DNA of 64,000 nt from Gongronella butleri (lineage: Eukaryota; Mucoromycota; Mucoromycetes; Mucorales; Cunninghamellaceae): contig JAIWZP010000003.1 in assembly GCA_025201375.1 (NCBI GenBank), positions 1,116,001 through 1,180,000 of the forward strand, in the 5' to 3' direction. The notes beneath the pieces are model-generated. The model did no database searches, was not told the origin of the DNA, and saw nothing but the letters and a program-made list of their open reading frames with translations. Every line of letters starts with the position of its first letter. Position 1 is the first letter of the stretch. A program made the translations under genes and the position numbers. Below, piece after piece: positions 61,860-64,000 of the stretch.

Positions 61860-61975
61860 TGCACAACTGGGTTCATTTGACAGAGAATCAAATTTGGCAT
61901 TTTTTGTCAGACCAGATCGTCGTGGATTGCCCAATCCATTGTCGATAAAATTAGAGCCGAAATCTTTGCTTGCAA
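61860..61975 (+). repeat. short dispersed repeat C, copy 2
   Basis: Resembles 36885-37005: AACTGGGTTCATTTGACAGA then GAATCAAATTTGG, and later CGATAAAATTAGAGCCGAAA. A decayed partial match. Confidence 0.35.
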
Positions 61976-62189
61976 TTTGCCAGCGTATCATACAAAGTCC
62001 GTCCATCGGGTGAGCTGCGCGGACGAGAAATGATATCCAAGCGCGTCACTTTTCGACAGTACAAGCTTTACCCAGGTGCGACACAAAAAAATCGAGAAAA
62101 TCCCGATTACAGCATTTTTAATGTATTTTAATCGTTTTTCAGCAAGTTCACAAGCTACCATGATATCAGCTGTTCATACCAATTATTCA

Positions 62190-62900
62190 GCACTTGCTCG
62201 TTCGAATGAGCCCACTGTTGCAGCATCGTGCCGACTGGATGGTGCGCAAACACGATTTTAAAAAATCGTGGATTTTCCAAGGGGTGCAGTTGAGCCATTG
62301 AAAATGATAAAATTTAGGTCCTCAGATCGCCACTCCATTCAATCACAATGGTAGACGCGTCGCATTCACCACCGAAAATCAAGTAAAAACAAGGGTCCAC
62401 AGGCTAGTATCGGCGAACAATGCGTTTTAGGTCCGATTTTCAGCTCAAGGGCAACTCAATGACAAATAATTTTATGTCCAAGAAACATATACCATCGGAA
62501 AGAGCAAGCCTCGCCACGTATGTGGACATTGATGGTCAGTGAGAAAAGCGATTTTTTGGAGGATTTGACACGGTTTTAAAACCATAGATGTTTTTCGACG
62601 CGCGATAAACCGTGTCAACCGTCGGGTTACACGCGACTGTTTTAACTGAATTCATGCACCTGGCATTTCTCTTGCTAGTTGACGCGTCGGCGCGGCTCCG
62701 TGAGCGTGTTTTTCCCGTGCCATTTGCGGTTGAAATTTAATCTAGAATTGCCCATTGCTCGACATCGACCAGGTAGATCGGCCTCACTTTTATCATTTTC
62801 GGTGGTTTCCCTGAGCGCCACTTCTTGCGTTGCAAGTTTAAAGGAATTCTGGCGACCACTTTTTTCAATTTTGGTTTGAGAGCTCGCCACGGCTCATTTT
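62190..62900 (-). repeat. dispersed repeat A, copy 4 (reversed)
   Basis: Reverse-complement copy of repeat A. It starts with GCTCGTTCGAATGAGCCCAC near 62198 and GGATTTTCCAAGGGG near 62271, then CGCCACTCCATTCAATCAC, a GACGCG-rich middle at 62595-62700, and the GGTGGTTTCC block near 62801. It is the most diverged copy. Confidence 0.7.
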
Positions 62901-63693
62901 TTGATTTGCGCGTGATGCGTTCCCAAGATATATGGCGGCGGTCAAATCGCGTCCCAATGGGGTTTCCGGCTCACGATTTCATCCTGGGTTGTGTTTTGAG
63001 GTGTGTCGTCCTTGATTCGTCCTGGATTATATTACCAGCACAGCTATTTTCCTGAAATCTGCGTCATTTCATTAAATGGCAATATTTGATCCACCAGAAA
63101 ACCACTTGCCGGTGATGCAGACGTGCATCATACATCTTTTGTCATTCAGACGGATCGTGTCATTCCCGAGCATTTGTCAAGCAAATCCGATTTGAAATGT
63201 TTGTGCGGGCTTTGCAGGCATACAAAGTGTGTCCACCGGGAAAGTCAGGCCATTCAGACATGTTGCCCGAGTGTATGTCGTCCCAACGGTGCAAGTTTCA
63301 TGCACCTTGATCAAGAAATTCGCGAGGTCTGGTGTAAATAAACAAAATGTTGCATTTCTCGACAGATCACGGCAGCAACCCAATGATGGACCGCTAGATT
63401 TTTTCTATGAAAAAAAGTTGAGCGAATCTGGTATGGCACTGTTCATTTTGTCTCGTGTTTTATTTTGTCAATGATCGATGTCGACAGAGCGGATCCATTT
63501 TTATTGTCATCATGTATGGGAAAGTGAGAGCAGAGGAAGCAAAAATATAAATAAAGAGGGGTATACTTTCAGTCTTTCCTCTGAGCAAGAGGGACACGCG
63601 GGGAATAAGAATAGCAAAAGGGGGGATGGATGCATAAGAATCGTAGAACGTAAGAGAAAATAAAAAGAAAAAACGAAAGAGAGAGAGAGTAGA
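62901..63693. other. gene-free 3' flank
   Basis: No gene recognised. The last 200 nt are probably the 3' untranslated flank of the Hsp40 gene. Confidence 0.4.
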
Positions 63694-64000
63694 TCATTCG
63701 CGCAGGGCATTGGCGATGGCGTATTTCTGTGCCTGAGAGAGTTCCATGGGGAGGACGACGGTGTAATTGACGATGATGTCGCCGCGGCGATCGCTTTTTG
63801 ACGATGGCATGCCACGGCCCATGACGCGGATTTGGTCGCCAGGCTGTATTGTAGCCACGGATTGAATGTCAAGTGCAGTGTTGTCGAGGAGCGGGATGGA
63901 GCGGTGGAAGCCAAGCAATGCCTCTGTGAGGGGCACCTTTAGTGTGAGCTCGAGGTCGTCGCCGTTTCGAGTAAATGTGGGGTGTGGTGCGACATCGATG
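63694..64000 (-). CDS. Hsp40/DnaJ C-terminal substrate-binding domain (partial)
   Basis: The 3' part of a minus-strand gene whose start lies beyond the right edge; 101 residues plus stop are visible (63999-63694, complete codons). IDVAPHPTFTRNGDDLELTL, KVPLTEALLGFHRSIPLLDN, PGDQIRVMGRGMP, RRGDIIVNYTVVLP and a final LSQAQKYAIANAL match the second beta-domain of DnaJ C-terminal peptide-binding regions. These proteins deliver clients to Hsp70 and stimulate its ATPase through an N-terminal J domain not in view. No CaaX-type C terminus is present, which argues against the Ydj1 class; a mitochondrial, ER or DnaJB-like member is possible. Confidence 0.9.
   Translation of the reverse strand, partial: IDVAPHPTFTRNGDDLELTLKVPLTEALLGFHRSIPLLDNTALDIQSVATIQPGDQIRVMGRGMPSSKSDRRGDIIVNYTVVLPMELSQAQKYAIANALRE

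Overview
The window reads as nuclear DNA of a filamentous early-diverging fungus, most likely Mucoromycota (Mucorales-like). The reasons are: compact genes split by short introns (mostly 54-90 nt) whose acceptors follow runs of T; pyrimidine-rich leaders; AATAAA signals close behind stop codons; a fungal gene set (calcipressin, a MIC26/27-type MICOS subunit, an OPT transporter, an SH3-RasGEF, a CSL factor); and fragments of a protein family that I recall as typical of Mucoromycota. The phylum is inferred and no species is claimed. Coding DNA is GC-richer than the spacers, which are full of A and T homopolymers.

Layout, left to right. 1-6.1 kb: no recognisable gene, one copy of dispersed repeat A. 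6.2-13.4 kb: a PH-domain gene, a homeodomain gene, and a convergent mitochondrial TPR (Mgr3-like) gene. 13.4-16.8 kb: AT-rich spacer with repeat B and many TACWGTA words. 16.8-22.8 kb: calcipressin, a secretory single-pass membrane protein, a MICOS subunit and a macro-domain protein, closely packed. 22.8-25.5 kb: second copy of repeat A. 25.5-32.2 kb: a Sec7/PH Arf-GEF-like gene and a CSL transcription factor. 32.2-37.2 kb: spacer with the second repeat B and a second TACWGTA island. 37.2-47.5 kb: OPT transporter, a YheT/EEB1-type alpha/beta hydrolase, a reversed repeat A and MCM7. 49.5-54.7 kb: a 1566-residue SH3-RasGEF. 55.3-59.3 kb: three damaged members of one family, one reversed. 59.4-60.4 kb: a C2H2 zinc-finger gene with nearly one finger per exon. 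60.4-63.7 kb: decayed repeats including the fourth repeat A. The right edge cuts through an Hsp40 gene.

Exon joins were worked out by hand from GT-AG (once GC-AG) sites, reading phase and family conservation. In every multi-exon model the exon lengths sum to a multiple of three. The genes do not form a pathway cluster. Shared themes are signalling (Ras-GEF, Arf-GEF-like, calcineurin regulator, PH protein), transcription factors (homeodomain, CSL, C2H2), mitochondrial membrane proteins (MICOS, TPR), transport and lipid metabolism (OPT, hydrolase) and replication (MCM7). No operon, CRISPR array or prokaryotic feature is present. The features most deserving follow-up are the dispersed repeats with their TACWGTA and GACGCGTC words, and the decaying gene-family cluster that abuts the zinc-finger gene.
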